Notes: generated by a model not told the origin, from the sequence alone. A DNA stretch of 56,289 nucleotides from an uncultured bacterium (GCA_946188155.1 CAMHUC010000017.1:1-56289), one strand, 5' to 3'; positions 34,292 through 44,363 are shown, numbered from the stretch's first letter. A program made the numbers and translations.

Positions 34292-37200
34292 TTAGGGCTT
34301 GTAGGTGTAGGGGCTGGTTTTGATGTTGCCCGTCACCTTGCCGCCTATGGTCACCGTTCCGCATGTTCCGTCTTCGCCCTCTCCGATGCTGTAGGGGGCA
34401 TATTTACCCTTGGTGGCGGTCACACTGGTCACGCCGTTGGTGATGGTGATGTTGCCGCATGAGCCATAATTGCTGCTGCCGATGCCAGCCGCAGAAACTC
34501 CTCCCGTGGCATTGATGGTGCCACCCGAGATAGTGATGTTGCCGCACGAACTATCGTACCCGCATCCGATACCAGCAGAATTGCCACCCGTAGCGTTGAT
34601 GATGCCGCCCTCGATAACGATGTTGCCACCTGCATAGTTGAAGCCGCCGCCGATGCCAGCACCGTAGCCGTTGCTGCTGACGGTGAGCGTGCCATTTCCC
34701 TTGATGGTCAGTGTCTTGTCTTTGAGCACGCGGACGCCGGGATAGTTCGAATAGAATCCCCTCACGGTGTTTGTGCCCTTGAGGATGATGGTGGCGTTGC
34801 CCTCGCAGGTGATGCCCGCCCACTTGTAGTCGTAGTCATTCGTGCCGTTGATGGTCACGCCGTCGAGCGTCACGGTGGCTCCGTCGGTGATGCTAATTTT
34901 TACCTTCGATTCGAGGGTGCCGGTGAGCGTCTGGCCGTTCTTAACCATATAGCCGCTGGTCAGCGTACTGAGGTTGACATTGACGGGGTATAGCCCATAC
35001 CTCTCAATGATGTCGCTGATGCGCTTCATCTGATAGTCGTAGAGGTCGGTGTGTCCCTTCATCTTGCTGGCGTAGGGCCTTGTCTTCTTTATGCTGGCGG
35101 CGAAATCTGCGCCGTTGCCGTATTCCTTGATTTCGGGCAAGTAGTTGCGGCTGAGCACGACGGGATAGTCCATGCCCTTCATCTTGACGAGGACTTTCAC
35201 GTTGATTTCGGGGAAGGGCACATGGAAAGTGCGATGAAGCTGGTTCGCATAATATTGAGGTTCTATGGCATAATCGTTATTACCTCTACCTACAATATAT
35301 TCTTTTATACCTCCTGTTCCATCCAATTCTGTCTCATGCTCTAAATAATACTCTTCTATCAGTCCAAATTTGTCCTCATGATTATAAAGGAAATCAAAAA
35401 GACATCCCCGGAAGGATTCGTCAAAACTTTTTTGCTGATAATTATCAATATCTTTTTTGGGAATGTGGAATTTATTTACATCATAGGCAAGTCGTATATT
35501 GTCAGTAGATAGATTAGCATTCTGTCCTTTAGTAATTTCTTGCATGGACTTTCTTGCTATACATAAAGCATCTACCTGCATCCACTCTATTTCGCTCTCA
35601 GGGAAGATGTTGGGATTCAGTTCCACCTCTATACTATGAGGGTTAAAAAAGTATGGCACACAATGCGGCCATCCAGCGTCAAGTGCAAAGTTCGTAGAAT
35701 ATACCACGGGTGCGGTCTTCAGGTTCCACACGCCCTGGCCTACGTGCGAATTCTTCAGGTCGAAGTCGTTCAGTGAGAACGTGGGCGATGGGATACCCGT
35801 GATGGTTTTCGAACCATCGATAACCCCGGAGGTGTTGATGTTGCCATCGAGTCCGAGGCTGATAGTTCCGTCGAGCGATCCGGTGTATCCGGTGGTGCCG
35901 CCGTCCTTGCCGAGACCAGTCAAGGACGCGCCGGTGCCGAACATCTGACCTAATGAGGTGAGTCCTCCTGCCCAGTTTTTCGAAGCAAAATTTGCAATAG
36001 CGCTGCCCGCCTGCGCTGCGGCTTGCAGCCCCATCAATACACCCTTAGTCGTGCTGCTCGACTTCTTGGCCACTGCGTCGAGTTTTAGGCTGGCCTTGAG
36101 GGTGCCGTCGATATTGGCTGTCATAGCGCTATAGAGCGAGGTGGTGTGCTTGTCCCACGAGCGCATCTGCAGTTTGATATTGGACTTCGTATCGTGGTTG
36201 GCGTTGGCGCGGTACATGGAGAGGTCAACGTCGAATGCCCACCAACCGGCATTAGGCACGACGAGTCCGTCGTTACTCTGATAGTCCACCCAGGGGGTGA
36301 CGTACTCCATGTAGGTTTCTGCTCCCGTCTGCCCGATGGCAGCCTTGTTGGTGATGGTGCGGTCGGAGGGCACGCCGTAGCCGTAGAGGGAGTGCTGGGC
36401 CAGGTTGTCGCCCAGGGATACCTGCCACACGTGGTCGTTTCCAGACGTGAAGCCCTCGGGCATGAAGTAGAAGAATCGCAGGATGCCGAGATACTTGTTA
36501 TAGAGGGCAAAGAAGTTGTTGTTCTTTATGCTGCCCTCAGTGTTACCGCAGAGGTTGAGGGCCAGTTCCCATCCGTTTTCAGGGGTGATATCGTCGCAGA
36601 ATCCTTCGGGCAGGTTGGTTAACTTGGTGCCTTCGTACCAGGGCAGCGGCACCAGCGAGAACTTGCAGGTACGGCCTTTCTGGGTAATGGTGTATTCGCC
36701 CGTGCCGTCGTAAAGGTAGATGCCCGGCTCATTGCGCCAGTTGTCGATGGTGAAATCCTCGTCGTTGGGGTTGAAGCCCATGCCGCCGATGGCTGCGCCG
36801 CCGTTGAACTGCTGGTCCCAGTCGCGGATGGTCTCGGCCATCTGCTCTGAGGGCTTCTCCAGCGTGAGGGTCAGTTTGCCGTCGGTGGCGGTGACGGCCT
36901 CGTTGGCGTAGGTCATCGTCCACTTCTTGAAGTAGTCAGCATACTCATGGTAGGCATCGCTGAAGTCGAGGGTGAGCCGCCCGTCGGCAGTGCTGGTGTA
37001 GGTGAACGTGGCCATGTCCTTGCCGCCGATGATGGCGATGGGGTCGCTGTTGTCGTCGTCGAAGAAGAAGGTGACGCCGTAGCCCGTGCCGTCGCCATTG
37101 AAGCATACGGCCTGGCCCATGCGGGTGTAGGGGTAGGAGTCGGTGGCATCGCTGAAGGTGCCCTCCTGTTCGGTGAGGCTCCACCAGAGTCCGCTCACCT

Positions 37201-37312
37201 GCTTGGCCAGCGGGTTGGGGTTGCTGGCGGGGTTGTCGTGTTCGGCGCATGATGCCAGGCCCAGCAGCATCGGCAGGGCGAGCATCAGCAGAAGTCTGAT
37301 TTGTTTTCTCAT
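34292..37312 (-). CDS. Large surface lipoprotein with C-terminal Gly-rich beta-helix repeats
   Basis: 1006 aa. Lipoprotein signal with Cys in LGLASCAEHDNP (about residue 23). The first 170 residues look lipocalin-like (SGLWWSLTEQEG, then FNGDGTGYGVTFFF). The middle, about 200-770, is not recognised. The last 190 residues repeat a pattern GNITISGGTINATGG / AGIGSS..GSCGNITI, typical of right-handed beta-helix or carbohydrate-binding surface domains of Bacteroidales. It was probably exported to the outer surface. The preceding VNLSTLTSGYMVKNGQTLTG stretch begins this domain. Substrate unknown. It stands alone; nothing ties it to a SusC/D pair here. Confidence 0.75.
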   Translation of the reverse strand: MRKQIRLLLMLALPMLLGLASCAEHDNPASNPNPLAKQVSGLWWSLTEQEGTFSDATDSYPYTRMGQAVCFNGDGTGYGVTFFFDDDNSDPIAIIGGKDMATFTYTSTADGRLTLDFSDAYHEYADYFKKWTMTYANEAVTATDGKLTLTLEKPSEQMAETIRDWDQQFNGGAAIGGMGFNPNDEDFTIDNWRNEPGIYLYDGTGEYTITQKGRTCKFSLVPLPWYEGTKLTNLPEGFCDDITPENGWELALNLCGNTEGSIKNNNFFALYNKYLGILRFFYFMPEGFTSGNDHVWQVSLGDNLAQHSLYGYGVPSDRTITNKAAIGQTGAETYMEYVTPWVDYQSNDGLVVPNAGWWAFDVDLSMYRANANHDTKSNIKLQMRSWDKHTTSLYSAMTANIDGTLKASLKLDAVAKKSSSTTKGVLMGLQAAAQAGSAIANFASKNWAGGLTSLGQMFGTGASLTGLGKDGGTTGYTGSLDGTISLGLDGNINTSGVIDGSKTITGIPSPTFSLNDFDLKNSHVGQGVWNLKTAPVVYSTNFALDAGWPHCVPYFFNPHSIEVELNPNIFPESEIEWMQVDALCIARKSMQEITKGQNANLSTDNIRLAYDVNKFHIPKKDIDNYQQKSFDESFRGCLFDFLYNHEDKFGLIEEYYLEHETELDGTGGIKEYIVGRGNNDYAIEPQYYANQLHRTFHVPFPEINVKVLVKMKGMDYPVVLSRNYLPEIKEYGNGADFAASIKKTRPYASKMKGHTDLYDYQMKRISDIIERYGLYPVNVNLSTLTSGYMVKNGQTLTGTLESKVKISITDGATVTLDGVTINGTNDYDYKWAGITCEGNATIILKGTNTVRGFYSNYPGVRVLKDKTLTIKGNGTLTVSSNGYGAGIGGGFNYAGGNIVIEGGIINATGGNSAGIGCGYDSSCGNITISGGTINATGGVSAAGIGSSNYGSCGNITITNGVTSVTATKGKYAPYSIGEGEDGTCGTVTIGGKVTGNIKTSPYTYKP

Positions 37313-37375
37313 TGTTGTTAATCATTTAAATGTTAATATTAAAAAGGAATTATCGTGTTCGCTGTCGGGGAAGAA

Positions 37376-37399
37376 CCGCCGCGCCTGGCGGCGCGGCGG
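37376..37399 (-). terminator. GC-rich hairpin after the first PIN gene
   Basis: CCGCCGCGCC, TGGC, GGCGCGGCGG: perfect ten-base arms. On the minus strand it is followed by TTCTTCC. It is placed to end the leftward PIN operon before the surface lipoprotein gene. Confidence 0.7.
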
Positions 37400-37433
37400 G
37401 GGGATAAGTCGTTGCGGGGTGTCGGGAATGGGT

Positions 37434-37856
37434 TTACTTGTCATTCAAGGCCAGCATGAATTCGTCTAACTCATAGACAGGAATCTCGGAGCAGTCAAAG
37501 TCCTTCTTGTTTCGCGTCACAATGCAATCGGCATCGACGGTTTTGGCAGAGAAGTGCTGCAGCGCATCCTCGAAGTCGGTGAATGCGGAGTCGAGTGCCT
37601 GCCTTACCACTGAGGCATCGACGGCAGAGGGGGTACACATCTGACAGAGCAGGTCGATGTTGTCGAAGATGTCCTGCGTGCTCATCTTGCGCGTCTCCAT
37701 CAGGTAGCTGGCCGTGCCGAGCGAGAGCGACGAGCAGTAGAGCTCTATCTGCCCGAGGTCGGCCATGCTGAAGATGCGCATCACGCTGGGGAACCAGGGA
37801 TAACGCTCGCAGAGCAGGTCTACGACGATGTTTGCATCGAGGAATACGCGCTTCAT
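37434..37856 (-). CDS. PIN-domain ribonuclease, putative toxin
   Basis: 140 aa. The metal-binding acidic residues of PIN domains are in place: Asp in RVFLDANIVVDLL (about residue 7), Glu in the middle helix, and Asp in DADCIVTRNKKDFDCS (about 108-119). VapC-like nucleases of this kind cleave RNA and are held in check by the upstream partner. It overlaps that partner by 4 bp (ATGA). Confidence 0.85.
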   Translation of the reverse strand: MKRVFLDANIVVDLLCERYPWFPSVMRIFSMADLGQIELYCSSLSLGTASYLMETRKMSTQDIFDNIDLLCQMCTPSAVDASVVRQALDSAFTDFEDALQHFSAKTVDADCIVTRNKKDFDCSEIPVYELDEFMLALNDK

Positions 37857-38143
37857 TGGAATTTCCTGGTTAGGTATTCTTGTAACAGGCGGTCCACTTC
37901 CTCGTCAGTGGCGTACCAGGGATTGCCCCGCTTGAAGCGCATCACCCTCGGGGTGAGTTCCTCGGCCTCCCCTGTAGCCGCAGGCTGAACAGGCTTACGC
38001 CCTGCTGGAGCCGGTGAAGTCTGACGAGCCACACGGGCACGGCGGCGCAGTCGGCTGACGTAGCGCGACACGCTCTCGAGCATCTCGACGCTCATCTGGT
38101 CGAGTTCTGCAGCGATGGATGTTCTGAGTTCTACGGTAGTCAT
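37853..38143 (-). CDS. Antitoxin-like partner of the PIN protein
   Basis: 96 aa from ATG 38143. The N-terminal helix ELRTSIAAELDQMSVEML, the following VSRYVSRLRRRARVAR and a Pro/Ala-rich linker resemble other Bacteroidales VapB-type antitoxins. The C-terminal part, NPWYATDEEVDRLLQEYL, would be the toxin-binding part. The frame runs upstream, but the promoter at 38174-38182 places the start here. Confidence 0.75.
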   Translation of the reverse strand: MTTVELRTSIAAELDQMSVEMLESVSRYVSRLRRRARVARQTSPAPAGRKPVQPAATGEAEELTPRVMRFKRGNPWYATDEEVDRLLQEYLTRKFQ

Positions 38144-38173
38144 AAGTTGTATCGGTTGTGAATCGTTTCGGAT

Positions 38174-38182
38174 GCAAAGGTA
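38174..38182 (-). promoter_or_regulatory. -7 element of PIN module 1, within a duplicated block
   Basis: Minus strand TACCTTTGC. The surrounding 38174-38249 block is nearly the same as 39013-39089 upstream of the second PIN module. Confidence 0.7.
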
Positions 38183-38273
38183 ATCAAAAATCTGCAAACC
38201 GCTCGCGGTTTCGGCCATTTTTTTCGTCCGGCCCTGCAAAAGAGAAGATATGCGCCCCTATAACATTGTTTAC

Positions 38274-38301
38274 GTGATCAGCGGAACCGACCCCTGATCA
38301 C
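38274..38301. repeat. REP-like fragment with GTGATCAG / CTGATCAC arms
   Basis: Eight-base arms flank GGAACCGACCC; a GCAGGGACTGTCCCC block follows. Similar GGGAC/GTCCCC pieces occur in the cobT palindrome and at 31672 and 34226. It lies between the promoter of PIN module 1 and the 3' end of PIN module 2. Confidence 0.5.
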
Positions 38302-38354
38302 GCAGGGACTGTCCCCGTATTCCTAAGAAAACAGGACATTAGTGCTTGGGAGAT

Positions 38355-38798
38355 TTACTGCGAAATAGTCCTTACGCGCTCTGGCTTGATAACACGGAGG
38401 TTGAAGAATAGACGGTAGTCCTTGAAGTTGTTTGTGATGATGACGCTGCACTTTTGCTTCCGTGCCAACACATACTGCACATTGTCCTCTATGTCACCAC
38501 CATTTTCAATAAGAGCGGCATCAATGTCGCGATTGGTGAAATCGACAATGTTGAAACGGTGCTGAAGGTCACGGACTATACGCATTATCTCGTCGTTCTT
38601 TTTCTTCTTCTGATAGACAGATATGAGCTGTGCAACGCTGAGCGATGAAACATAGAGCCGTTTGCCCGTGAGGGAATAGAGATAGTGCAGACAGTCAGCA
38701 TCCTTCTGGAACCGAACATCGCCACTATAGCCACCCACGAGGACATTGGTATCCACGAAGATGCGGTTTAGGTTAAAGCTGCTTGCCTTGTGAGTCAT
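38355..38798 (-). CDS. PIN-domain protein, second module
   Basis: 147 aa. The N-terminal IFVDTNVLVGGYSG carries the first catalytic Asp, and a later NGGDIEDNVQYVLA and CSVIITNNFKDYRLF carry the other acidic positions expected for PIN nucleases. It differs clearly from the first PIN protein. The upstream partner ends three bases before its start, so the two are one operon. Confidence 0.82.
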   Translation of the reverse strand: MTHKASSFNLNRIFVDTNVLVGGYSGDVRFQKDADCLHYLYSLTGKRLYVSSLSVAQLISVYQKKKKNDEIMRIVRDLQHRFNIVDFTNRDIDAALIENGGDIEDNVQYVLARKQKCSVIITNNFKDYRLFFNLRVIKPERVRTISQ

Positions 38799-38801
38799 GT
38801 G

Positions 38802-38981
38802 TCAGAATACCAAATGTGGGAATTGTTTCTTCTCCTCTTCGGTCAGTATGTGTACCCAACTGGCGGCCCACATACCTACGAGGTCATCTACGAGTTGCCT
38901 GCGTGTGAGCCCGTTCTTCTTTAAGAGCAGTTCGACCACGCCCTTGCGTTCTTTCTCAATCTGTTTGTCTCTTTCGCTCAT
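38802..38981 (-). CDS. 59-aa putative antitoxin of PIN module 2
   Basis: ATG 38979-38981 to TGA 38802-38804. The product starts MSERDKQIEKERKGVVELLL and ends EEKKQFPHLVF; a middle part KKNGLTRRQLVDDLVGMW is helical. Small proteins of this build precede PIN genes in Prevotella and relatives. Promoter element 39013-39021 lies 32 bases upstream. It is short, so it is easily missed in annotation. Confidence 0.75.
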   Translation of the reverse strand: MSERDKQIEKERKGVVELLLKKNGLTRRQLVDDLVGMWAASWVHILTEEEKKQFPHLVF

Positions 38982-39012
38982 AATTATATGCTTTTAAATT
39001 GTTATTTCGGCT

Positions 39013-39021
39013 ACAAAGGTA
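39013..39021 (-). promoter_or_regulatory. -7 element of PIN module 2, within the duplicated block
   Basis: Minus strand TACCTTTGT. It begins the 39013-39089 block duplicated from 38174-38249. The 345-bp gap 38982-39326 holds this block, the ABC-F promoter and about 150 bases in which I see no gene. Confidence 0.65.
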
Positions 39022-39274
39022 ATCAAAAATCTGCAAACCGCTCGCTGATTCGGCCATTTTTTTTCGTCCGGCCTGCAAAAGAGAAGATTGGAAGCGGCTC
39101 GGGGGTCGTTCAGCGGCTGTCGCTCGGTTTGGGACGTGACGAGATAGAGACTCTATATTATTATTTGTGTATCCCCCTGATCTCTATCCGACATTCCTCC
39201 TGTCGAAGAAGTAGTCGCAAGCCGACCATCTAAAAAAGAGAAGGAATCGTTTGGCTGTTCGGGCTTTTTTTCGT

Positions 39275-39283
39275 ACCTTTGCA
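39275..39283 (+). promoter_or_regulatory. Promoter of the ABC-F gene
   Basis: TACCTTTGC preceded by TTTTTTTCG, with a -33 TTTG at 39251-39254 twenty bases upstream. This is the best complete match to the Bacteroidales promoter in the window. Confidence 0.75.
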
Positions 39284-39317
39284 CCCCAAAATCAGAATAA
39301 ATATAAATAAGGTATAA

Positions 39318-40940
<1,623 letters not shown>

Positions 40941-40946
40941 TTTACG

Positions 40947-40991
40947 ATTTACGGATTTTCGATTTACGGATTTTCGATTTATGGATTTTCG
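40947..40991 (+). repeat. 15-bp tandem repeat upstream of grpE
   Basis: GATTTACGGATTTTC at 40947-40961 and 40962-40976, and GATTTATGGATTTTC at 40977-40991. It starts just after the ABC-F stop codon and ends 12 bases before the sigma-54-like promoter. Confidence 0.9.
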
Positions 40992-41003
40992 ATTTCCCGT
41001 GAT

Positions 41004-41020
41004 TGGCACGGTATTTGCAG
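41004..41020 (+). promoter_or_regulatory. Sigma-54-type (-24/-12) promoter ahead of grpE
   Basis: TTGGCACGGTATTTGCA matches the consensus TGGCACG-N4-TTGCA at every position. It lies 37-53 bases upstream of the grpE ATG at 41057, suitable for a start point near 41032. No TAnnTTTGC element is visible in this spacer. Function is inferred from sequence alone; enhancer sites were not identified. Confidence 0.75.
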
Positions 41021-41056
41021 GGAGATTTGCAAAGGAGAATTAAAACAAACGTAATT

Positions 41057-41680
41057 ATGACAGAAAAAGATATCAACATCGAAGAGGGCGAGGAGCTGAA
41101 AGAAGAGCAGCCCGCCAACGAGAACACCACCGAGAACACGCAGGATACAGCCGGCACAAAACAGGCTGACAACAGCGATGCCGACAGCGAGGATACTGAC
41201 AAAAAGGCAGAGGCAGAGACAGAGGAAGAGGACGAAATCACAAATCTCAAATCCCAAATCTCAACTCTCAAGACCGAGCTGCTGTACAAGGCGGCCGAGT
41301 TTGACAACTACCGCAAGCGCACGCTCAAGGAGCGCGCCGAGCTGATACTCAACGGCGGCGAGAAGGTGATCACAGCCATACTGCCCATCATCGACGACAT
41401 GGAGCGCGCCATCGACAACGGAGCCAAGACCGACGACCCGGAGGTGCTGCGCGAGGGCATGACACTCATCCACCAGAAGTTCATCAAGACACTCGAGTCG
41501 CAGGGCGTAAGCAAGATTGACACCGAGGGAGCCGACTTCGACACCGACGTGCATGAGGCCGTGGCGATGGTTCCCGGCATGGGCGACGACAAGAAGGGCA
41601 AGGTGATCGACTGCCTGCAGCAGGGCTATAAGCTCAACGACAAGGTTATCCGCCACGCGAAAGTGGCAGTAGGACAGTGA
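41057..41680 (+). CDS. grpE: Nucleotide exchange factor GrpE
   Basis: 207 aa. It releases ADP from DnaK during the chaperone cycle. The N-terminal 60 residues are acidic and low-complexity. A coiled coil follows around ITNLKSQISTLKTEL; its DNA is a heptamer repeat (CAAATCT and variants at 41241-41268). The C-terminal beta domain carries VLREGMTLIHQKFIKTLES and HEAVAMVPGM. I chose ATG 41057, before MTEKDINIEEGEE, because the upstream frame overlaps the promoter. dnaJ follows after 50 bp of AATTGAC repeats. No dnaK is in the window. Confidence 0.93.
   Translation: MTEKDINIEEGEELKEEQPANENTTENTQDTAGTKQADNSDADSEDTDKKAEAETEEEDEITNLKSQISTLKTELLYKAAEFDNYRKRTLKERAELILNGGEKVITAILPIIDDMERAIDNGAKTDDPEVLREGMTLIHQKFIKTLESQGVSKIDTEGADFDTDVHEAVAMVPGMGDDKKGKVIDCLQQGYKLNDKVIRHAKVAVGQ
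41241..41268 (+). repeat. CAAATCT heptamer repeat inside grpE
   Basis: Units CAAATCT, CAAATCC, CAAATCT and CAACTCT. The same heptamer forms the dnaJ-folC spacer. In this frame it encodes NLKSQISTLK, which reads as coiled coil. Confidence 0.85.
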
Positions 41681-41681
41681 T

Positions 41682-41730
41682 AATTGACAATTGACGAATT
41701 GACAATTGATAATTGACAATTGATAATTTA
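41682..41730 (+). repeat. AATTGAC/AATTGAT heptamer repeat in the grpE-dnaJ spacer
   Basis: Six heptamers from 41682 (AATTGAC, AATTGAC, a one-base insertion, AATTGAC, AATTGAT, AATTGAC, AATTGAT), ending with AATTTA directly before the dnaJ ATG at 41731. Confidence 0.9.
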
Positions 41731-42888
41731 ATGGCACAGAAAAGAGACTACTACGAGGTGCTTGGGGTCGAGAAGACCGCCTCGGAAGACGAGATCAAGA
41801 AAGCGTATCGCAAGATAGCCATCAAGTACCACCCCGACCGCAACCCCGGCGACAAGGAGGCTGAGGAGAAATTCAAGGAGGCTGCAGAGGCCTACAATGT
41901 GCTGCACGACCCGAAGACTCGGCAGCAATATGACCAGTTCGGCTTCGACGGCCCGATGAGCGGCGGCGGCTTCGACTTCAGCGGCTTCGGCGGTGCGTCG
42001 ATGAACATGGACGATATCTTCTCCATGTTCGGCGACATCTTCGGAGGCCACGGCTTCGGAGGCTTCGGCGGCCAGCGCCGCCCGCAGCAGCACCGGGGCA
42101 GCGACCTTCGGCTGAAGGTGAAGCTGACGCTGGAGGAGATCAACAAGGGCGTGACGAAGAAGTTCAAGGTGCGCAAGGATATCAGCTGCCCCCACTGCAA
42201 CGGCTCCGGTGCCGAGGCCGGCTCGGGCAAGGAGGAGTGCCCCACTTGTCACGGCTCAGGCGTAATCACCCACACCACGCAGAGCATCTTCGGCATGATG
42301 CAGCAGCAGAGCGTCTGCCCGACGTGCGGCGGCGAGGGCCAGGTGATCAAGAACAAGTGCAAGCACTGCGGCGGCACGGGCATCGAGAAAGGCGAGGAAG
42401 TGGTGGAGATCAACATCCCCGCCGGCGTGGCCGAGGGCATGGTTGTCAACGTGCCCGGCAAGGGTAATGCCGGCCGTCACAACGGCATCGCCGGCGACAT
42501 ACAGGTGTTCATCGAGGAGGTGGAGCACGAGACGTTCGTGCGCGACGGCAACGACCTGATCTACAACCTGCTGCTCGACTTCCCCACAGCGGCACTCGGC
42601 GGCGAGATAGAGATACCCACCATCGAGGGCACCAAGCTGAAGGTGAAGCTGGACAACGGCACACAGCCCGGCAAGACGCTCCGCCTGCGCGGCAAGGGCC
42701 TGCCGGCCGTTCAGGGCTACGGCTCAGGGCGCGGCGACCTGGTGGTGAACATCAGTGTCTACGTGCCCAAGACGCTCAGCCGCGAGGAGAAGCAGGCCAT
42801 CGAGCGCTTCCGCAGCAGCGACAACTTCAAGGGCGACAAGCAGACGCGCGACAGCATCTTCCAGCGCTTTAAAAATTATTTTAATTGA
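41731..42888 (+). CDS. dnaJ: Chaperone DnaJ (Hsp40)
   Basis: 385 aa. It delivers unfolded proteins to DnaK and stimulates its ATPase. J domain at residues 1-70 with [10 protein letters not shown] (HPD loop about residue 35). A Gly/Phe region follows ([11 protein letters not shown]). The zinc centre has four CxxCxGxG motifs: [24 protein letters not shown] and CKHCGGTG. The C-terminal substrate-binding domain is intact. A longer open frame starts at 41713, but [12 protein letters not shown] is the family start. Confidence 0.96.
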   Translation: MAQKRDYYEVLGVEKTASEDEIKKAYRKIAIKYHPDRNPGDKEAEEKFKEAAEAYNVLHDPKTRQQYDQFGFDGPMSGGGFDFSGFGGASMNMDDIFSMFGDIFGGHGFGGFGGQRRPQQHRGSDLRLKVKLTLEEINKGVTKKFKVRKDISCPHCNGSGAEAGSGKEECPTCHGSGVITHTTQSIFGMMQQQSVCPTCGGEGQVIKNKCKHCGGTGIEKGEEVVEINIPAGVAEGMVVNVPGKGNAGRHNGIAGDIQVFIEEVEHETFVRDGNDLIYNLLLDFPTAALGGEIEIPTIEGTKLKVKLDNGTQPGKTLRLRGKGLPAVQGYGSGRGDLVVNISVYVPKTLSREEKQAIERFRSSDNFKGDKQTRDSIFQRFKNYFN

Positions 42889-42935
42889 TTTGAGATTTGG
42901 GAAACCTCAAATCTCAAATCTCAAATCTCAAATCA
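42887..42935 (+). repeat. CAAATCT heptamer spacer with hairpin potential before folC
   Basis: CAAATCT at 42908-42914, 42915-42921 and 42922-42928, then CAAATCA at 42929-42935. An antisense copy, GATTTGAGATTTG at 42887-42899, can pair with 42908-42920 to make a 13-bp stem. The folC ATG follows two bases after the array. Confidence 0.85.
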
Positions 42936-42937
42936 AT

Positions 42938-44251
42938 ATGACATATCAGGAGACCTGCGACTATCTGTTCAGCCAACTGCCCATGTTCGAGAAACAGGGC
43001 GTCGGCGGCTATAAGGAAGGCCTGGAGAACACCCTGGCTCTCGACGAGCACTTCGGCCACCCCCACGAGCACTTCAAGACCATCCACGTGGCCGGCACCA
43101 ACGGCAAGGGGTCATGCGCCCACACGCTGGCGGCCATTCTGCAGGCCTGCGGCTACAAGACAGGGCTCTACACGTCGCCCCATCTGGTGGACTTCCGCGA
43201 GCGCATCCGCATCAACGGACAGATGATTCCGGAGAAGTATGTCACCGACTTCGTGGAGCAGGAGAAACAGTTCTTCGAACCCCTCCACCCCACCTTCTTC
43301 GAACTGACCACCGCCATGGCCTTCAAGTTCTTCAGCGAGCAGCAGGTCGACATCGCAGTCGTCGAGGTAGGACTGGGCGGACGTCTCGACTGCACGAACA
43401 TCATCAACCCCATCCTGTCGGTCATCACTAACATCAGCCTCGACCACACACAGCTGCTGGGCAATTCGCTGGAGCAGATAGCTATGGAGAAGGCTGGTAT
43501 TATTAAAAGAGGTGTACCCGTGGTAATAGGCGAGGCCACCGAAGCGACGCGCCCCGTGTTCGAGGCCGTGGCCCAGGAGCAGGAAGCCCCCGTCACCTTC
43601 GCCGAGGACCACCCGGAGGTGACTGCCGCCGAGCTCATTGGCACTACGATGCACTACCAGACCCGCCACTACGGACGGCTGCAGGGTCAGCTCTGCGGAC
43701 TCTACCAGGCCAAGAACACCAACACGATACTATGGGCTGTGCGCAAGCTCGAGGAACAGGGGTACATGTACCGCTTCACCGACAACTCACAGTCGGAAGC
43801 CCTGGGGCGCGAGGTGAGCATGGGCTTCAAGGACGTGAGCAGGCTGACGGGCCTGCAGGGCCGCTGGCAGACGGTCGGCGAGCATCCGCTGACGGTGTGC
43901 GACACGGGTCACAACGTGGCAGGATGGGAGTATCTGAGCCGACAGATGTCGCAGGTGGAGTGCCGCCGGATGCACATCGTGTTCGGAGCCGTGGAGGACA
44001 AGGACGTGGACGGCATGATGGCCCTGCTGCCCAAGAATGCCACCTACTACTTCACGAAAGCCAATAACCACCGCGCCATTTCGGAAAATGTGCTCAAAAT
44101 GCTCGGACAGCAGCTCGGGTTGCAGGGCGAAAGCTACCCGAGCGTCACAGATGCCTATGAGTCAGCGCGTAACAGCGCACAGAAGGACGATTTTGTGTTC
44201 ATCGGAGGTAGCAGTTATGTGGTCGCTGACTTCCTGAAAAGCCGCATTTAG
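42938..44251 (+). CDS. folC: Folylpolyglutamate synthase / dihydrofolate synthase
   Basis: 437 aa. A Mur-ligase-like enzyme that adds glutamate to (dihydro)folate. The P-loop is HVAGTNGKGSCAHTLAAIL (about residues 50-68). TSPHLVDFRERIRING and VEVGLGGRLDCTN are family signatures, and ISLDHTQLLGNSLEQIAMEK follows. The open frame reaches far upstream into dnaJ but MTYQETCDYLFSQL at 42938 is the proper N-terminus. Probable co-transcription with grpE-dnaJ. Confidence 0.95.
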   Translation: MTYQETCDYLFSQLPMFEKQGVGGYKEGLENTLALDEHFGHPHEHFKTIHVAGTNGKGSCAHTLAAILQACGYKTGLYTSPHLVDFRERIRINGQMIPEKYVTDFVEQEKQFFEPLHPTFFELTTAMAFKFFSEQQVDIAVVEVGLGGRLDCTNIINPILSVITNISLDHTQLLGNSLEQIAMEKAGIIKRGVPVVIGEATEATRPVFEAVAQEQEAPVTFAEDHPEVTAAELIGTTMHYQTRHYGRLQGQLCGLYQAKNTNTILWAVRKLEEQGYMYRFTDNSQSEALGREVSMGFKDVSRLTGLQGRWQTVGEHPLTVCDTGHNVAGWEYLSRQMSQVECRRMHIVFGAVEDKDVDGMMALLPKNATYYFTKANNHRAISENVLKMLGQQLGLQGESYPSVTDAYESARNSAQKDDFVFIGGSSYVVADFLKSRI

Positions 44252-44316
44252 ATTTTTTTAATAGTCCGTTCAACATTTTTTTCGTCGTTTCATTCGTCCG
44301 TTTGGATTTTTTTCTG

Positions 44317-44325
44317 TTACTTTGC
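44317..44325 (+). promoter_or_regulatory. Promoter-like element of the galactose operon
   Basis: TTACTTTGC differs from TAnnTTTGC at one position and is followed by AC. It lies 39 bases ahead of the galM ATG. A run of Ts precedes it that may also end folC transcription. Confidence 0.45.
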
Positions 44326-44363
44326 ACGTTAGATTATAAGTAACAACTTAAAACATCCAGAAT

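Noticed and set aside
33815..34295. Several 100-157-codon frames on both strands across the 43-bp repeat
   Set aside because: Open only because the repeat lacks stops; period is not a multiple of three and no start context is seen.
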